Positions 1-9,625 of a stretch of DNA of 64,000 nucleotides are shown here, piece after piece. Below the pieces are notes generated by a model that saw nothing but the letters and a program-made list of their open reading frames with translations, was not told the DNA's origin and did no database searches. The stretch lies in NCBI GenBank assembly GCA_963814865.1, contig CAWFEN010000004.1:1-64000 (forward strand), written 5' to 3'. Positions within the stretch are counted from its first letter, which is position 1, and every line of letters begins with the position of its first letter. Made by a program: the position numbers and the translations under genes. The stretch comes from AP-15 sp963814865. GTDB taxonomy: Bacteria; Pseudomonadota; Alphaproteobacteria; ATCC43930; CGMCC-115725.

Positions 1-280
1 GAACCATCGAGTGGGAGTAGAGGGGAGTAGTTCTGGCTAGCATAGGATATTCTGGAATATGCTAGGCTTCCGATCGACAGCGATAGATCTTGATAGTAGC
101 CGACCAACAAGGCCCGACAGGTGCCATTGCGGTCGGTCCAGTGTTGTAGAGCTTGAAACCGTGCTCTTCGCGTCAAAAAAGCTGTGAAGGCGTGACAGTT
201 TGGCCGCTCTGTGGGGCGCCGGCCGTGATGTCGATACGGCCCGGTTTATCGTTGCCAGAGAATTCGAATGGAGGCGTACC
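1..280. other. Left-edge non-coding stretch
   Basis: I see no supportable gene here. The short open frames on both strands lack start signals and protein-like composition. The 3' end must carry the promoter and leader of the SMP-30 gene. A GGAGG lies 6 nt before its ATG at 281. Confidence 0.5.
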
Positions 281-1258
281 ATGCAGCCAGCATCCGACCT
301 TCTTCCGGGGCGTCTGCTGCGCAATGCCGGCCCGCCCATGCTCGTGAAGGACTTTCGGGGTGTCCAGATTGACGATGCACGGCTATCGAACGTGGTCTCG
401 GCCGATGCGCCGCTCCTGACGCTCTATGAGGGAACACTCCATGGCGAGGGACCGGCATGGCAGGCCGCGCATGATCGGCTTGTCTGGTCAGACGTCCCCA
501 ATCGGCGGTTGCTGGGCTGGTATCCCGACGGTCATGTTGAGGTCCTGATCGACGGCACCTGGTTCATGAACGGCAATGCGGTCGAAGCGGACGGCACGCT
601 CGTCCACTGCGAGCATGGTCGGCGCTGCATCAGCAGGGGCGGCGATTATGATCGGCAACCCGAGCCCATCGTTACCCATTACCAGGGCAAGCGGATCAAC
701 TCGCCCAACGATGTCGCGGTCGCGCCCGACGGTACGATCTGGTTCACCGATCCGACCTTCGGGATCATCATGCCCAACCAAGGCGCGCTCGCCGAGCCCG
801 AACTCGATCATCGCAGCGTGTATCGTTTCGATCCACAGAGCGGCGATCTGAGCCGAATGGCGGATTTTGAGGAGCCCAACGGTCTCGCATTCACCGCCGA
901 TGGCGCGACGCTCTACGTGTCCGACACCTCGCTATCGCTCGGCGAGGTCCCCGGACATAAAGCCGGAACGAAGCACGAAATCATCGCATTCGACGTGGGT
1001 GATGGCGGCACGCTCTCCAACCGGCGCTTCTTCTGCCACACCGACCATGGCTATCCTGACGGGTTCGCTGTCGATGCGCGCGGCTGGGTGTGGACGAGTG
1101 CGGCCGACGGCGTGCATATATGGTCGGCGGATCGGCGCAAACTGGGCTTCGTGCCCACGCCCGCGGTTGTGTCGAACTGCACCTTCGGGGGCGCCGACGG
1201 ACGGCGGTTGTTCATCGCCGCGACGCAATATCTGCTCGCAATCGATCTTATCGGCTGA
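281..1258 (+). CDS. SMP-30/gluconolactonase family protein
   Basis: About 325 residues forming a six-bladed SMP-30/gluconolactonase/LRE beta-propeller. The family signature is clear: an N-terminal EGPAW box with a metal-ligand Glu, then NSPNDVAVAPDGTIWFTDP, EPNGLAFTADG (Asn-Gly) and GYPDGFAVDARGWVW (metal-ligand Asp). Such enzymes hydrolyse sugar lactones, often made by sugar dehydrogenases. That suits the GMC and SDR oxidoreductases next door, but the substrate cannot be read from sequence. I chose the ATG at 281 because GGAGG precedes it by 6 nt; the in-frame start at 200 would add unrelated residues. No signal peptide is obvious. The gene converges on the VOC gene and their 3' ends overlap by about 11 nt. 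Confidence 0.85.
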   Translation: MQPASDLLPGRLLRNAGPPMLVKDFRGVQIDDARLSNVVSADAPLLTLYEGTLHGEGPAWQAAHDRLVWSDVPNRRLLGWYPDGHVEVLIDGTWFMNGNAVEADGTLVHCEHGRRCISRGGDYDRQPEPIVTHYQGKRINSPNDVAVAPDGTIWFTDPTFGIIMPNQGALAEPELDHRSVYRFDPQSGDLSRMADFEEPNGLAFTADGATLYVSDTSLSLGEVPGHKAGTKHEIIAFDVGDGGTLSNRRFFCHTDHGYPDGFAVDARGWVWTSAADGVHIWSADRRKLGFVPTPAVVSNCTFGGADGRRLFIAATQYLLAIDLIG

Positions 1259-2051
1259 GCTGATGAAAGTGCCCGTCGGGGTCGCAGACCAAGCATCGCC
1301 ATCCGACCGCCAAACAATGCGCGTGGCGGCGATGTCGTTGACGGCGATGGGCGAAATGGAGCGGCCGATCGGATGGCGATAACCGAGCAATTCGACATGT
1401 GGCGGCTTGTCGGTAGGGTTCATCGGCACGACATCGACCTCAACGCCGTCGAGGCCGTCGAGCGCGTCCTGCGTCGGGCCGTGATTGACCGTCGCAACTG
1501 CCTCGCTCAGCCCGCGACACGCATAGAAGCGTCGGCTGGCCGCGACATCGCTGACCGAGATCGCGCTATGGTCGATCCCCATGATGCCGTTGCCCTTCCA
1601 GTCGGTATTGGCACCCCGTGGGAATTGCAGAAACTCGAGCGGATGACCTTCGGGATCGCGAAACTTGACGGCCGTCACCCCGCCCGCTGACTGAGGAAGC
1701 GTTACCGGGCCCTCTCGGCTAATCCGCATGGCGCCGGCGTCGCATGCCCGACACCATGCCGCCTCAGCATCGTCGGTGACGAGCGCGAGGTGCTGGAACA
1801 CGATGTCGCAGGCGGTCGAACCACCGGGGTATGGGCGACCCGGATGGTCGAATCTTTCGAGATCCACGCGGCTTCGTCCGAGCGACATCGCGATCCGCGA
1901 ACCGGCACCTGCGAGGCCGAGCAGTTCCATCTCCGTAGCGGGAATGGGCGCTGCCTCGCCGACCTCGAAACCGATCGCCCGATAAAAGGCGGCCAGCCGC
2001 TGCGGGATCAGCGGTAACGAGCCGAAAACCGATGATCGCTCGGAAAATCAT
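1248..2051 (-). CDS. Two-domain VOC (glyoxalase-fold) protein, frameshifted
   Basis: Vicinal-oxygen-chelate protein with two glyoxalase-like modules. The first begins GFRLVTADP and includes FYRAIGFEVGEA and FRDPEGHPLEFLQFP. The second begins GIDHSAISVSDVAASRRFY and should end LVCDPDGHFHQLS. These pieces lie in different frames, with shifts near 2005 and near 1290; joined, they give a full-length protein of about 265 aa. The start ATG at 2051 overlaps the cupin stop as ATGA, making this the last gene of the coupled GMC-DoxX-cupin-VOC operon. VOC proteins are metal-dependent dioxygenases, isomerases or lyases; I cannot assign a substrate. Two shifts in one gene may be sequencing errors or decay. 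Confidence 0.7.
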
Positions 2052-2506
2052 TTCAGGTGACATGGCTCACGCTTCGCATCGACATGGAGCTGGACGGTCA
2101 TCAGGCAGCAGGGTTCGTTGCCGATCGTGCCGGACCTGTGGCCCTTTCTGCCATCGGTTTCGGTGCAGCCCTGATCCTCACCGAACGAAAACTCGCCCGG
2201 TCCTTGCTCGATGCGCGTGCCGTCCATGCTTTCTATCCACCAACGGCCGGACAGCACGATGATCCATTGCGGCGCCGGGTTTTCATGCCAGTCGCCAACC
2301 CAGCCGACGGGCTGGACGGTGAAGACGACGGTGGCCTCGCCGCGCTCCATCTTGTTGTTCCACTGCGGATCGGCGGGGCCTACGGACTTAAGCTCATAAT
2401 CGGTGAGCGCGCATTGTGATTGATGGCTAACGCCCTCGGCATCGACATGGAGATGCCAATAGGGGACGGACGGCTTCGGCCCCGCGGTGTCGGCTTGGTC
2501 GTTCAT
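2048..2506 (-). CDS. Small cupin-fold protein
   Basis: 152 aa starting MNDQADTAGPKPSV. It has the spacing of a single-domain cupin. The first motif covers WVGDWHENPAPQWIIVLSGRWWIE and the second covers GEFSFGEDQ plus a His-rich KGHRSGTIGNE, so metal ligands are plausible (HENP and GH). There is no catalytic assignment: these can be isomerases, dioxygenases or sensors. The ATG overlaps the DoxX stop (ATGA) and the stop overlaps the VOC start (ATGA), so the gene is translationally coupled on both sides. A continuous open frame joins this gene to DoxX only because of a frameshift in DoxX, so a DoxX-cupin fusion is not real. Confidence 0.75.
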   Translation of the reverse strand: MNDQADTAGPKPSVPYWHLHVDAEGVSHQSQCALTDYELKSVGPADPQWNNKMERGEATVVFTVQPVGWVGDWHENPAPQWIIVLSGRWWIESMDGTRIEQGPGEFSFGEDQGCTETDGRKGHRSGTIGNEPCCLMTVQLHVDAKREPCHLK

Positions 2507-2968
2507 CGGTGAACTCCGTAGGGGTGGCTGGAGGCGAAGGGGGCCTGGAGGAAAGGCGCAAGCCCCGCCCCGTCCGTGCCGACGACGATCAGCAGGAAGC
2601 CGGCACCAAGCGACAGATTCTTCAGGAAGTCCCACAGCAGCGTACGGCCCTTGCCGTCGGCGTTCAGACCAGAAATCGCCCTGCGCCCAGAATTGCTTGT
2701 AAAGGATCGCTGTCGCCGCGCAGTAGCCGGCGATGACGAAGGCACACGCCCGGTCGGCGATGCCGGTGACGACGCCGAGCGTGCAGACGATCTCGACGAA
2801 CAGGCCGATCAGGATCATCGCGATCGCGATCGGGCGCGGCTTGAACATGCTCTGCGCCTGCTTCACCGCGTGGTCGAAGCCAAAAATCTTGTCGAGTGCG
2901 CTGAACGGCAGGAACAACAGCACCAGGCCATAGCGCACGACGAGCGCAACGATCGCCGCCGCCGTCAT
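2503..2968 (-). CDS. DoxX family membrane protein, frameshifted
   Basis: About 155 aa with four predicted hydrophobic helices: ALVVRYGLVLLFLPFSALDK, PIAIAMILIGLFVEIVC, ACAFVIAGYCAATAIL, and a C-terminal SLGAGFLLIVVG segment. The DoxX-like signature FWAQGDFW sits just before the break, and the frame changes near 2670 to give LNADGKGRTLLWDFLKNLSLGAG, the usual DoxX/SURF4 C-terminus. DoxX proteins are small inner-membrane proteins linked to oxidoreductases, with roles ranging from quinone reduction to redox homeostasis. Here it lies directly behind the GMC oxidoreductase (ATGA overlap at 2965-2968), which suggests a redox partnership; this is inference. Confidence 0.75.
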
Positions 2969-4529
2969 AGCCGGTCCTTGATGATGTCGGCCACGCGCAG
3001 CGCGTTGGCGATGATCGTGAGCGTCGGGTTTACCGCACCGATCGAGGGGAAGAAGCTCGCGTCGGTGACGTAGAGATTATCGACTTCGTGGGCGCGGCAA
3101 TCGAGGTTCAGCACCGACGTCGCCGGATCGGTGCCGAAGCGACACGTGCCCGCCTGGTGCGCGGTGCCGGAGAGCGGGATGTCTTTGCCGAGATAGAGCG
3201 AGCGTTCGAGCAATACGGCGGGCCAGCCGATTTCCGACAGGACGTCCTTCAGCTTGCGCTTCAATTGCTTGAGCGCCTCCGGGTTGGTTGGACCAAATCG
3301 AGATGAACCTTGCCATCCTTGTAATAGACGCGGTTGTCCGGATGAGGCAAGTCTTCGGCTTGCAGCCAGAAATCCATCGAATGGCGGGCGATCTCGCTGA
3401 ATGGCATGTCGGGCAACCATTCGAGCCAGCCGGGCAATTCTTCGCCCTTGATCTGGTCGGCATGGCTGATCGCGCACATCTGGATCAGGCCGAGGGGATA
3501 ATCCCAGTCGTCGCTGCCGAAATAGAAATCGCTGAATGCCAATGTCTTCTGAAACACCGTGTCGTTGACGTGGCGCATCACCGCCATGACGATGCTCATC
3601 TCGTGGCGCATGTAGTTGCGTCCGACCTGGTCGGAGCCATTGGCGAGGCCGTTCGGATGCCGGTCGTTGGCCGAGCGCAACAGGAGCAGTGCGGAGGAAA
3701 GCGATCCGCATGCAACCACCACAGTGTTGGCCGAATAGATCTCCTGCTCTCCGTTCCGCTCCACATGAACGGCCTCGACCCGCCGTCCGCTCGCGTCTGT
3801 CCCGAGCTTCGAAACATAGGCGTTGGTCATCAGCGTCACGTTGTCGTGTTTCGCCGAGCATCGGGTCGATGCAGATCACCTGTGCGTCCGCCTTGCCATT
3901 CAGAAGACAGGGAAAGCCATCGAACGCGGTGCAGCGAATGCACGTGCTGGTCGGTGTCGCGAAGCCGTCCTCCTTCTGGTCGAGCAGAATGCCAAGCGGG
4001 AGATGGAAGGGCTTGAGACCAATGCTCGTCAGCTTCTCGGACAGCTCGGCGATTTTGGGCTCATGTTTCACCGCGGGATATGGATAAGGCTTGGTGGTCG
4101 GAGGCTCGGTCGGGTCCTCGCCGCGCGCTCCGTGCACACGGAACAGCGCCTCGGCGGCATCATAATAGGGGGCGAAGTCGCGATACTTGAGCGGCCAGGC
4201 TGGCGAGATGCCGCCGGCATGGGTGATCTCGTCGAAATCGCGCTCACGCAGCCGGAAGAGAGCTGCAGCCATACACCTTGGAATTGCCGCCCACGAAATA
4301 ATGGAGTTGCGGACTGAAGGTGTCGCCAGCGGCATTGGTCCATGTCTCGGCGGCTTGATACCTGCCGTCGACGAAGACGGCCTGCGCGCTCCAGTTCGCC
4401 TCCTCGCGCGGCAGATAGTCGCCGCGTTCGAGGATCAGGATGCGCTTTCCGGTTGGGGCAAGGGCTTGGGCGAGCGGAAGCGCCGCCGGGCCCGCTTCCG
4501 ATAATGATCACGTCGTAATGCTCGGGCAA
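2965..4529 (-). CDS. GMC-family FAD oxidoreductase, multiply frameshifted
   Basis: Glucose-methanol-choline oxidoreductase, about 520 aa when reassembled. It has an N-terminal FAD-binding HYDVIIIGSGPGGAS, a middle LKYRDFAPYYDAAEALF, a VVVACGSLSSALLLLRSAN strand and the C-terminal block SGTAHQAGTCRFGTDPA followed by NLYVTDASFFPSIGAVNP, which carries the catalytic His/Asn region. Reading frames change near 4480, 4275, 3855 and 3280, so the gene is either damaged or badly sequenced. I place the start at TTG 4529, preceded by GGGAGGG, because the Rossmann strand begins four residues later. It heads the coupled operon with DoxX, cupin and VOC. These enzymes oxidise alcohols or sugars; the electron acceptor here is unknown. 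Confidence 0.75.
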
Positions 4530-4681
4530 TCGACCCTCCCGCGATAGTGTCGACGCCTGTGCTCGACATGTATTCAACGGCACGCTGCGCGATAGTTTCC
4601 GCCCGGCGCGTATTTCGGCAATCGTCTCGGAACCACGCTCCGAGCCCATTCGTTAGGAGACTTGGATCCAGGAGAAGATGT

Positions 4682-5669
4682 ATGCCGAAAGTGGCGGTAA
4701 TTACCGGCGCCGGCGCAGGCGTTGGTCGCGCCACCGCCGAGGAATTTGCCCGGCAAGGCTTTGATGTCGCGCTGCTGTCGCGCGATCCCGCCCGGCTGGA
4801 GCGAGCGGCGGAGGAACTGCGCCGCCACGGCGTGCGCGCCCTGCCGATCCCGACTGATGTCGCCGATGCCGCTGCCGTGGAAGCAGCCGCCGATCGCGCG
4901 GAGGCAGAACTTGGGACCGATTGATGTCTGGGTGAATGTCGCGATGGCGACGGTATTTTCCCCCGTCGCCAAGCTGACCGCGGAAGAGGTCGAGCGCGGA
5001 ACGAAGGTGACTTATCTCGGACAGGTGCACGGCATGATGTCGGCACTGAAGCGGATGCGCGTGCGCAATCGCGGCACCATCGTCAACGTAGGTTCGGCGC
5101 TTGCCTATCGCTCAGTGCCGCTGCAATCGATCTATTGCGGCGCCAAGGCGGCGATCAGAGGCTTTACCGACAGCCTTCGCAGCGAGATCATCCACGACAA
5201 GCTCGACGTGCATCTGACGATGGTCGATCTGCCCGCGATCAATACCCCGCAGTTCGACTGGGCGCTCAACAAGATGGGGCGCAAGGCCAAGCCTGTCGCG
5301 CCGATCTTCGAGCCCGAAGTGGCGGCCCGCGCCATCTTTTTCGCCGCCACGCACAAGCGACGCGACGTCTGGGTCGGCTGGCCGACGGTCAAGGCGATCC
5401 TCGCCAACCGTATCGCGCCGGGGCTGATCGATCGCTATCTCGCCACGGCCGGCTATTCCGGCCAGCTGGCCGAGCAGCCGACCGCGCCCAATGCTCCCGC
5501 CAACTTGTTCGATCCCGTCCCTGGCGATTATGGGGCGCACGGCCGATTTGACGATCAGTCGCGCGACCGAAGCTGGGAGATGTTCACTGATCGCCACAAG
5601 GCGGCGGTTGTCGTGGCCGTGGCGGTCGGTGATCGGACTGGCGGTGCATCGTATCGCGAAACGTCTTGA
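4682..5669 (+). CDS. Short-chain dehydrogenase/reductase, frameshifted
   Basis: Classical SDR of about 325 aa. The N-terminal dinucleotide-binding ITGAGAGVGRATAEEF follows MPKVAV. After a frame change near 4910 it continues with PIDVWVNVAMAT (in place of the usual NNAG region), then NVGSALAYRSVPLQSIYCGAK, which holds the catalytic Ser and YxxxK. The C-terminal extension past residue 250, ending near the GDYGAHGRFDD stretch, is typical of SDRs annotated only as oxidoreductases in this lineage. AGGAG lies 7 nt before ATG 4682. It is divergent from the GMC gene across 152 bp that must hold both promoters, and is followed after 58 nt by a TPP enzyme. Confidence 0.8.
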
Positions 5670-5727
5670 TATCTGAACCGAGCACCCGGTCAGGCCGTCG
5701 GTGACGATTCGGCCGGAGGAATTTGCC

Positions 5728-7509
5728 ATGTCGCAGAATGTCGCAGAGTTCGTCTGGAAGCGCCTCAATGAATGGGGCCTGTCGCGGGTCTACGGCTATC
5801 CCGGCGATGGCGTTGGTGGATTGGACGTCGCGCTCGAAAAGGCAAAGGACTTCATGGATTATGTCCAGGTCCGCCACGAAGAGATGGCCGCATTCATGGC
5901 GTCGGCGCATGCGAAGTTCACCGGACAAGTGGGGCTCTGCTACGCGACATCCGGTCCTGGCGCCATCCATCTGCTGACCGGGCTCTACGATGCGAAAATG
6001 GACCATGTGCCGGCTGTCGCGATCGTCGGTCAACAGGCGCGTTCGGCGCTTGGCGCGAGTTATCAGCAGGAAGTCGACCTGCAAAACCTGTTCGCCGACG
6101 TAACCGAGTATGTGGCGACTGCGGTCGTGCCCGAGCAGGTGCGCACCTGCATCGATCGCGCGGTGCGGATCGCGCAGGCCAAGCGGGCGGTCACCTGCGT
6201 GATCATTCCGAACGATCTACAGGAACTCGAATACGAGGACGCGCCAATGGTTCATGGCGCGACGCACACTGGCGTGGGATACCCCGGCGTCGCGACGCTG
6301 CCGAACATCGAGGATATCAGGAAGGCAGCCGAAATCCTCAACCAGGGCAAGAAAGTCGCGATCCTGGTCGGCGCCGGCGCGTTGCATGCGACGGACGAGG
6401 TGATCGCGGTGGCCAACCGACTCAACGCCGGCGTCGCCAAGGCGCTGCTCGGCAAGGCTGCAGTGCCCGACGACCTGCCATTCGTCACCGGCTCGCTCGG
6501 CCTGCTCGGCACCAAGCCGAGCTGGGATCTGATGAAGCAGTGCGACACCTTCCTGATGGTGGGATCGGCTTTCCCGTACAGCGAGTTCCTGCCCAAGCCG
6601 GGTAACGCGCGGGGCGTCCAGATCGACATCAACGGCGCCAATCTCTCGCTGCGCTATCCGATGGAATACAGCCTGATCGGCGACAGCAAGCAGACGCTCG
6701 CCGCTCTTCTGCCGCTGCTTGAGCAGAACGAGAACAGAAGCTGGCGCGAAGGAGATCGAGAAGAATGTTTCCGAATGGTGGGACACGCTCAGGGGTCGCG
6801 CGATGGAGCCAGCCGAACCGGTCAACCCGCAGCGCATTTTTCACGAACTTTCGCCGCGACTTCCCGACGACGTCATCATGACCGCTGATTCGGGTTCGGT
6901 CGCCAACTGGTATGCGCGTGACATCCGAATGCGGCGCGGCATGATGGGGTCGCTTTCGGCGGCCTGGCCTCGTTGGGAGCGGCTACGCCCTACGCTCTCG
7001 CGGCGAAGATGGCGTATCCTCATCGCCCCGTGATCGGCTTCATCGGCGACGGTGCGATGCAGATGAACGGGCTCAACGTGATGATCACGGTGAGCAAATA
7101 CTGGCGGCGCTGGTCAAATCCGCGCTTCATCCTGATGGTGCTCAACAACGAGGATCTGAACCAGGTCACCTGGGAAGAGCGCGTGCAGCTAGGCGATGGC
7201 AAGACGCCGCTGACCCAGACAATCCCGAACTTCCCCTATCACAAATATGCCGAACTGCTCGGCTTCAAGGGCATCTATTGCGATGATCCCGAGCGGGTCG
7301 GTGCGGCGTGGGACGAGGCGCTGGCCTCCGACCGCCCTGTCATCATGAACATGAAGGCCGATCCGAACGTGCCGCCGCTGCCGCCGCACATCACGTTGAA
7401 GGATGCCAAAAACTTCGTGACGATGATGGCTGACGAGCCCGAGCTTGCCAGCGTCATCAAGAACAGCGCGAGGCAGATGCTCGCCGGCTTACTGCCCGGC
7501 AAGGGTTGA
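5728..7509 (+). CDS. ThDP-dependent pyruvate oxidase/decarboxylase-like enzyme, frameshifted
   Basis: About 590 aa, three-domain ThDP enzyme. The Pyr domain contains GYPGDGVGGLDVAL and VRHEEMAAFMASAHAKFTG with the catalytic Glu. The central domain has VAILVGAGALHA. The PP domain has VIGFIGDGAMQMNG with LNNEDLNQV, the GDG-N metal/ThDP motif. Frames change near 6730 and 6965. The overall layout resembles pyruvate dehydrogenase (quinone)/pyruvate oxidase-like proteins (PoxB group) annotated as thiamine pyrophosphate-requiring enzymes, but substrate is inferred. ATG 5728 has GGAGGA 7 nt upstream. The adjacency to cyo quinol oxidase genes would suit a quinone-reducing enzyme. Confidence 0.75.
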
Positions 7510-7512
7510 ATC

Positions 7513-8430
7513 ATGGCGAGGACGCGCGAGCGCCTGCGTGAGATGCCGCGGCCCGCGTCCGAGGCGAAAATGCCGCTCGCAACACGGCCATCGCGGCGCG
7601 TCGATGAACCGGCCCCCACTGCGGTGGTCACCGCCGCGCGGCGACTCAACCGCGCGGCCGGCACGATCGCGGCATCGGTGCTGATCGACAGCGCGATGGA
7701 GCATTATCGCGGCAGTTTCCATAACAAGGCGATGTGGACGCCACTCGTCACGTCGTCACTGTCGATCGCGGTGAGCATTCACGGCCTGTCGGACAAGCGA
7801 CATGGCGCCCATCCGGTGCGTGATCTCGTCTATGCACTCGCGGGACTGGTGGGAGCGATCGGCACGGGGTTCCACGTTTACAACGTCACCAAGAAGGTCG
7901 GCGGTTTCAACTGGCAGAACCTCTTCTATTCCGCACCGCTCGGCGCGCCGGCGGCGATGTCGTTATCGGGGCTGATAGGATTCCTCGCCGAACGCGTTCG
8001 GGACAACGAACCGGAGGGCGAGCCCGAGGTGTTCGGTCTGCCAGCCGGGAGGGTTGTAGCCGCAACGACGGCGATGTCGTTGCTCGGGACCACGGCCGAA
8101 GCAGGGCTGCTCCATTTTCGTGGCGCGTTTCACAATCCAGCGATGCTGCTGCCAGTGACGATGCCGCCGGTCGCCGCCGCACTGCTTGGCGCGGCGACTG
8201 TGGGTGACGCAGCGAAGGAACGCAAAGTTTCGCGACTTTGGATGGCGGCCACCGCGGCAATGGGCGTCGCGGGTGTTGCATTCCACGCCTATGGCGTCTC
8301 GCGCGGCATGGGCGGCTGGCGCAATTGGCGGCAGAACGCAATTGCCGGCCCTCCGCTGCCCGCGCCGCCCTCGTTTACCGGCTTGGCGCTTGCCGGCCTC
8401 GCCGCTTTGGCACTAATGGCATCACATGGC
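7513..8430 (+). CDS. Internally duplicated multi-helix membrane protein of unknown function
   Basis: About 300 aa with a charged N-terminal tail (residues 1-45) followed by roughly eight hydrophobic segments. The protein is a tandem duplication. The first half carries EHYRGSFHN at 63-71, GTGFHVY at 117-123 and GGFNWQN at 130-136. The second half repeats LHFRGAFHN at 200-208, AGVAFHAY at 253-260 and GGWRNWRQN at 267-275. Three histidines per half (64, 70, 121 and 201, 207, 258) align. I do not recognise a named family. It lies 3 nt behind the TPP enzyme and directly ahead of a GMC oxidoreductase remnant, so a membrane redox partner is a reasonable hypothesis. The C-terminus is uncertain: the open frame runs on to 8556 but from about 8420 it overlaps the GMC remnant in another frame. 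Confidence 0.6.
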
Positions 8431-8434
8431 CGCG

Positions 8435-8713
8435 CGACCGGCGTGCACTATCGTCGATCCGGAGAATGGCTTTTCCAGCGCCGGAACCGTCCGCATGGGA
8501 AGCGATCCGCGCACGAGCGTCGTCGATGCCGATTGCCGAAGCTGGGATATACCTAATCTGTGGGTGTGCGATGGATCGGTATTTCCGACCGTCGGCGGCG
8601 TCAATCCGTCATTGACGATCCAGGCGATCGCAATCCGCACCGCCGATCGGATCGGGAAGCTCGCGGCGGCTGGCGAGCTTTGCGCCGCTACATCATTCGT
8701 TCACGAAGGTTGA
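8435..8713 (+). pseudogene. C-terminal stump of a second GMC oxidoreductase
   Basis: About 90 codons match only the end of a GMC oxidoreductase: DPENGFSSAGTVRMGSDP (the conserved substrate-binding/FAD block), a VVDADCRSWDIPNLWVCDGS stretch and then VGGVNPSLTIQAIAIRTADR. The N-terminal 450-500 residues, including the FAD Rossmann fold, are absent. The join with the upstream membrane protein is abrupt, as expected of an internal deletion of about 1.5 kb or an assembly collapse. The paralogue at 2965-4529 shares the same terminal block but is not identical. The stop TGA (8711-8713) overlaps the 3' end of cyoD on the other strand. Confidence 0.7.
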
Positions 8714-9002
8714 ACAGAATGACGAGCGTCCCCGAGACCATCAGGATCACGATAAGTGTCGAAAACAGGATCAGCTGAAGATCATCCCGCGCCGATCGCC
8801 GAAGACTGATGTGCAGGAAGAAACTGAAGTGAACCACCATCTGCACGAGCGCCAGGCCGAACACGATGGCAAGAGCCGTTGTCGGGACGAAAACTGGCCA
8901 GCGCACTGCCGCGAAGGCCGCTCCGGTGAGCGCCAGGGCGAGGCCGTAGCCAATCCCATAGGACCGGATTTCGTCGCGCCTGGTGTCAGGCGGGCCGGTC
9001 AC
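8688..9002 (-). CDS. cyoD: Cytochrome bo3 quinol oxidase subunit IV (CyoD)
   Basis: 104 aa, three transmembrane helices: GIGYGLALALTGAAFAAV, ALAIVFGLALVQMVVHFSFF, and LILFSTLIVILMVSGTLVI. This is the CyoD pattern, including the VQMVVHFSFFLH stretch. It is an accessory, assembly-stabilising subunit of the heme-copper quinol oxidase in the inner membrane. I choose the GTG at 9002, which overlaps the cyoC stop as GTGA, as do the other junctions in this operon; the longer frame from 9047 would overlap cyoC by 48 nt. Confidence 0.88.
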   Translation of the reverse strand: MTGPPDTRRDEIRSYGIGYGLALALTGAAFAAVRWPVFVPTTALAIVFGLALVQMVVHFSFFLHISLRRSARDDLQLILFSTLIVILMVSGTLVILFNLRERMM

Positions 9003-9625
9003 TGGATCAGTCCCTGGAGATAGACGACCGAGAAGATCGCTATCCACACGATATCGAGGAAATGCCAGAACAGACCAAGCCGTAAGATGTTGATTTTGAC
9101 CCGAGCATCCAGCCCGAACGTCACAACCTGAATCATCATCACGATTATCCAGATGCTGCCGAAGAAGACGTGAAGCCCGTGCAAGGGCACCAGCGCGAAG
9201 AAGGATGAAATATATCCGCTGCGGGTGGGGAACGCGCCGTCGCTGAACATCTTCGTGAAGTCGTGCAACTCCATGCCGAGAAAGGCGCCCCCAAGAATCA
9301 GCGTCACGCCCATCCAGCCGAGCAATTGCCTGCGTGATGCTCCGTGCTTCATCGCGACCGCTGCCATGCCGAAGGTGAAGCTGCTGGTGAGCAACGCCAG
9401 GGTTTCGAGAAGCGCAGGAAGAATCTTGTACTCGCTCGCCGGTGTCGGTCCGCCGACGGTTGCGGGCAACATGACGCCGTAGGTGGCAAAGAGCAGCGCG
9501 AAGAGCACCGCGTCGCTCATCAGGAACACCCAGAAGCCGAACACCGCGCTCTCGGCCTGCTCATGCGTCAGCTCGTCGGTATTGCCGAGATTGAGGCCGG
9601 CATGTCTGACTTCGGAGGCGCTCAT
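8999..9625 (-). CDS. cyoC: Cytochrome bo3 quinol oxidase subunit III (CyoC)
   Basis: 208 aa, five helices, heme-copper oxidase subunit III. Recognisable segments are VFGFWVFLMSDAVLFALLFA, GGAFLGMELHDFTKMF, LVPLHGLHVFFGSIWIIVMM and GLFWHFLDIVWIAIFSVVYL; the last two are family hallmarks. The protein sits beside subunit I and supports proton-pumping stability. The ATG at 9625 overlaps the cyoB stop (ATGA) and is preceded by GGAGG. The frame extends upstream to 9829 inside cyoB, but that part is Arg-rich shadow sequence. Confidence 0.92.
   Translation of the reverse strand: MSASEVRHAGLNLGNTDELTHEQAESAVFGFWVFLMSDAVLFALLFATYGVMLPATVGGPTPASEYKILPALLETLALLTSSFTFGMAAVAMKHGASRRQLLGWMGVTLILGGAFLGMELHDFTKMFSDGAFPTRSGYISSFFALVPLHGLHVFFGSIWIIVMMIQVVTFGLDARVKINILRLGLFWHFLDIVWIAIFSVVYLQGLIQ

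Noticed and set aside
2048..2968. DoxX-cupin fusion protein
   Set aside because: The two halves read as one frame only through a shift near 2670. The DoxX C-terminus and an ATGA start for the cupin are both present in the DNA.
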